DNA from: an uncultured Collinsella sp.
GTDB taxonomy: Bacteria; Actinomycetota; Coriobacteriia; Coriobacteriales; Coriobacteriaceae
Reading direction: 5' to 3'
NCBI GenBank assembly: GCA_902479095.1
Contig: CABSNL010000079.1
Span: 1 to 7,532 of the forward strand
DNA: 7,532 nucleotides
This document shows, one piece after another, positions 7,485 through 7,532 of this stretch (positions within the stretch are counted from its first letter, which is position 1; every line of letters starts with the position of its first letter). The translations under genes were made by a program, and so were the position numbers. The notes under the pieces were generated by a model. It did no database searches, was not told where the DNA came from, and saw nothing but the letters and a program-made list of their open reading frames with translations.

Positions 7485-7532
7485 CTGTCTCTTATACACA
7501 TCTGACGCTGCCGACGAAGCTAGAAGTGTAGA
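7485..7532. other. Illumina Nextera adapter contamination
   Basis: Bases 7485-7517 are the reverse complement of the Nextera read-1 transposase adapter, including the 19-base Tn5 mosaic end (CTGTCTCTTATACACATCT, 7485-7503). An 8-base block AGCTAGAA (7518-7525) sits where the i5 index belongs; from memory its complement TTCTAGCT is a standard Nextera XT index. GTGTAGA (7526-7532) is the start of the P5-side flow-cell sequence. This is library sequence left at a contig end, not a transposon in the organism. Confidence 0.98.

Noticed and set aside
7485..7503. Tn5 mosaic end suggesting a transposon insertion in the transketolase gene
   Set aside because: The 19-base mosaic end is followed by synthetic Nextera adapter and index bases, not by Tn5/IS50 sequence, so it is library preparation sequence.

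Overview
The window looks like the end of a draft contig from a GC-rich actinobacterium of the class Coriobacteriia, most likely Collinsella or a close relative. This rests on codon and base composition, the gene set (zinc-type L31 with a long Ala/Lys/Glu tail, a secA-prfB pair, a transketolase split into two subunits) and the style of the intergenic palindromes. The genus is an inference from memory of such genomes, not a database result. All real genes are on the + strand.

Layout. Bases 1-353: a strong intrinsic terminator for an unseen upstream gene, two inverted repeats, a good promoter, and a folded leader that pairs with the Shine-Dalgarno (SD) sequence of rpmE. Bases 354-779: rpmE (ribosomal protein L31), closed by a strong terminator. 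Bases 858-990: a compound palindromic element in the rpmE-secA gap. Bases 1126-5081: secA and prfB, which overlap by one base (TAATG) and so probably form a translationally coupled operon. Bases 5082-5246: a short gap with a weak terminator, a possible -10 box and a strong hairpin-plus-T-tract that stops only 12 nt before the next start codon. Bases 5247-6137: a YitT/DUF161 + DUF2179 membrane protein. Bases 6345-7484: the N-terminal transketolase subunit and the first 103 codons of the C-terminal subunit, one base apart.

The last 48 bases (7485-7532) are not genomic. They match an Illumina Nextera transposase adapter followed by an 8-base index and the start of the P5-side primer. The C-terminal transketolase subunit is therefore cut by the contig end, and its apparent last ~15 residues are artefact.

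Functionally this is a housekeeping block: translation (L31, RF2), Sec protein export (SecA), and the non-oxidative pentose phosphate pathway (transketolase). I do not see a defence, CRISPR, mobile or biosynthetic system. The points most worth a second look are regulatory and structural: the compound palindrome at 858-990, the SD-sequestering rpmE leader, the terminator inside the YitT leader, and an SPT (instead of SPF) codon-recognition tripeptide in RF2.
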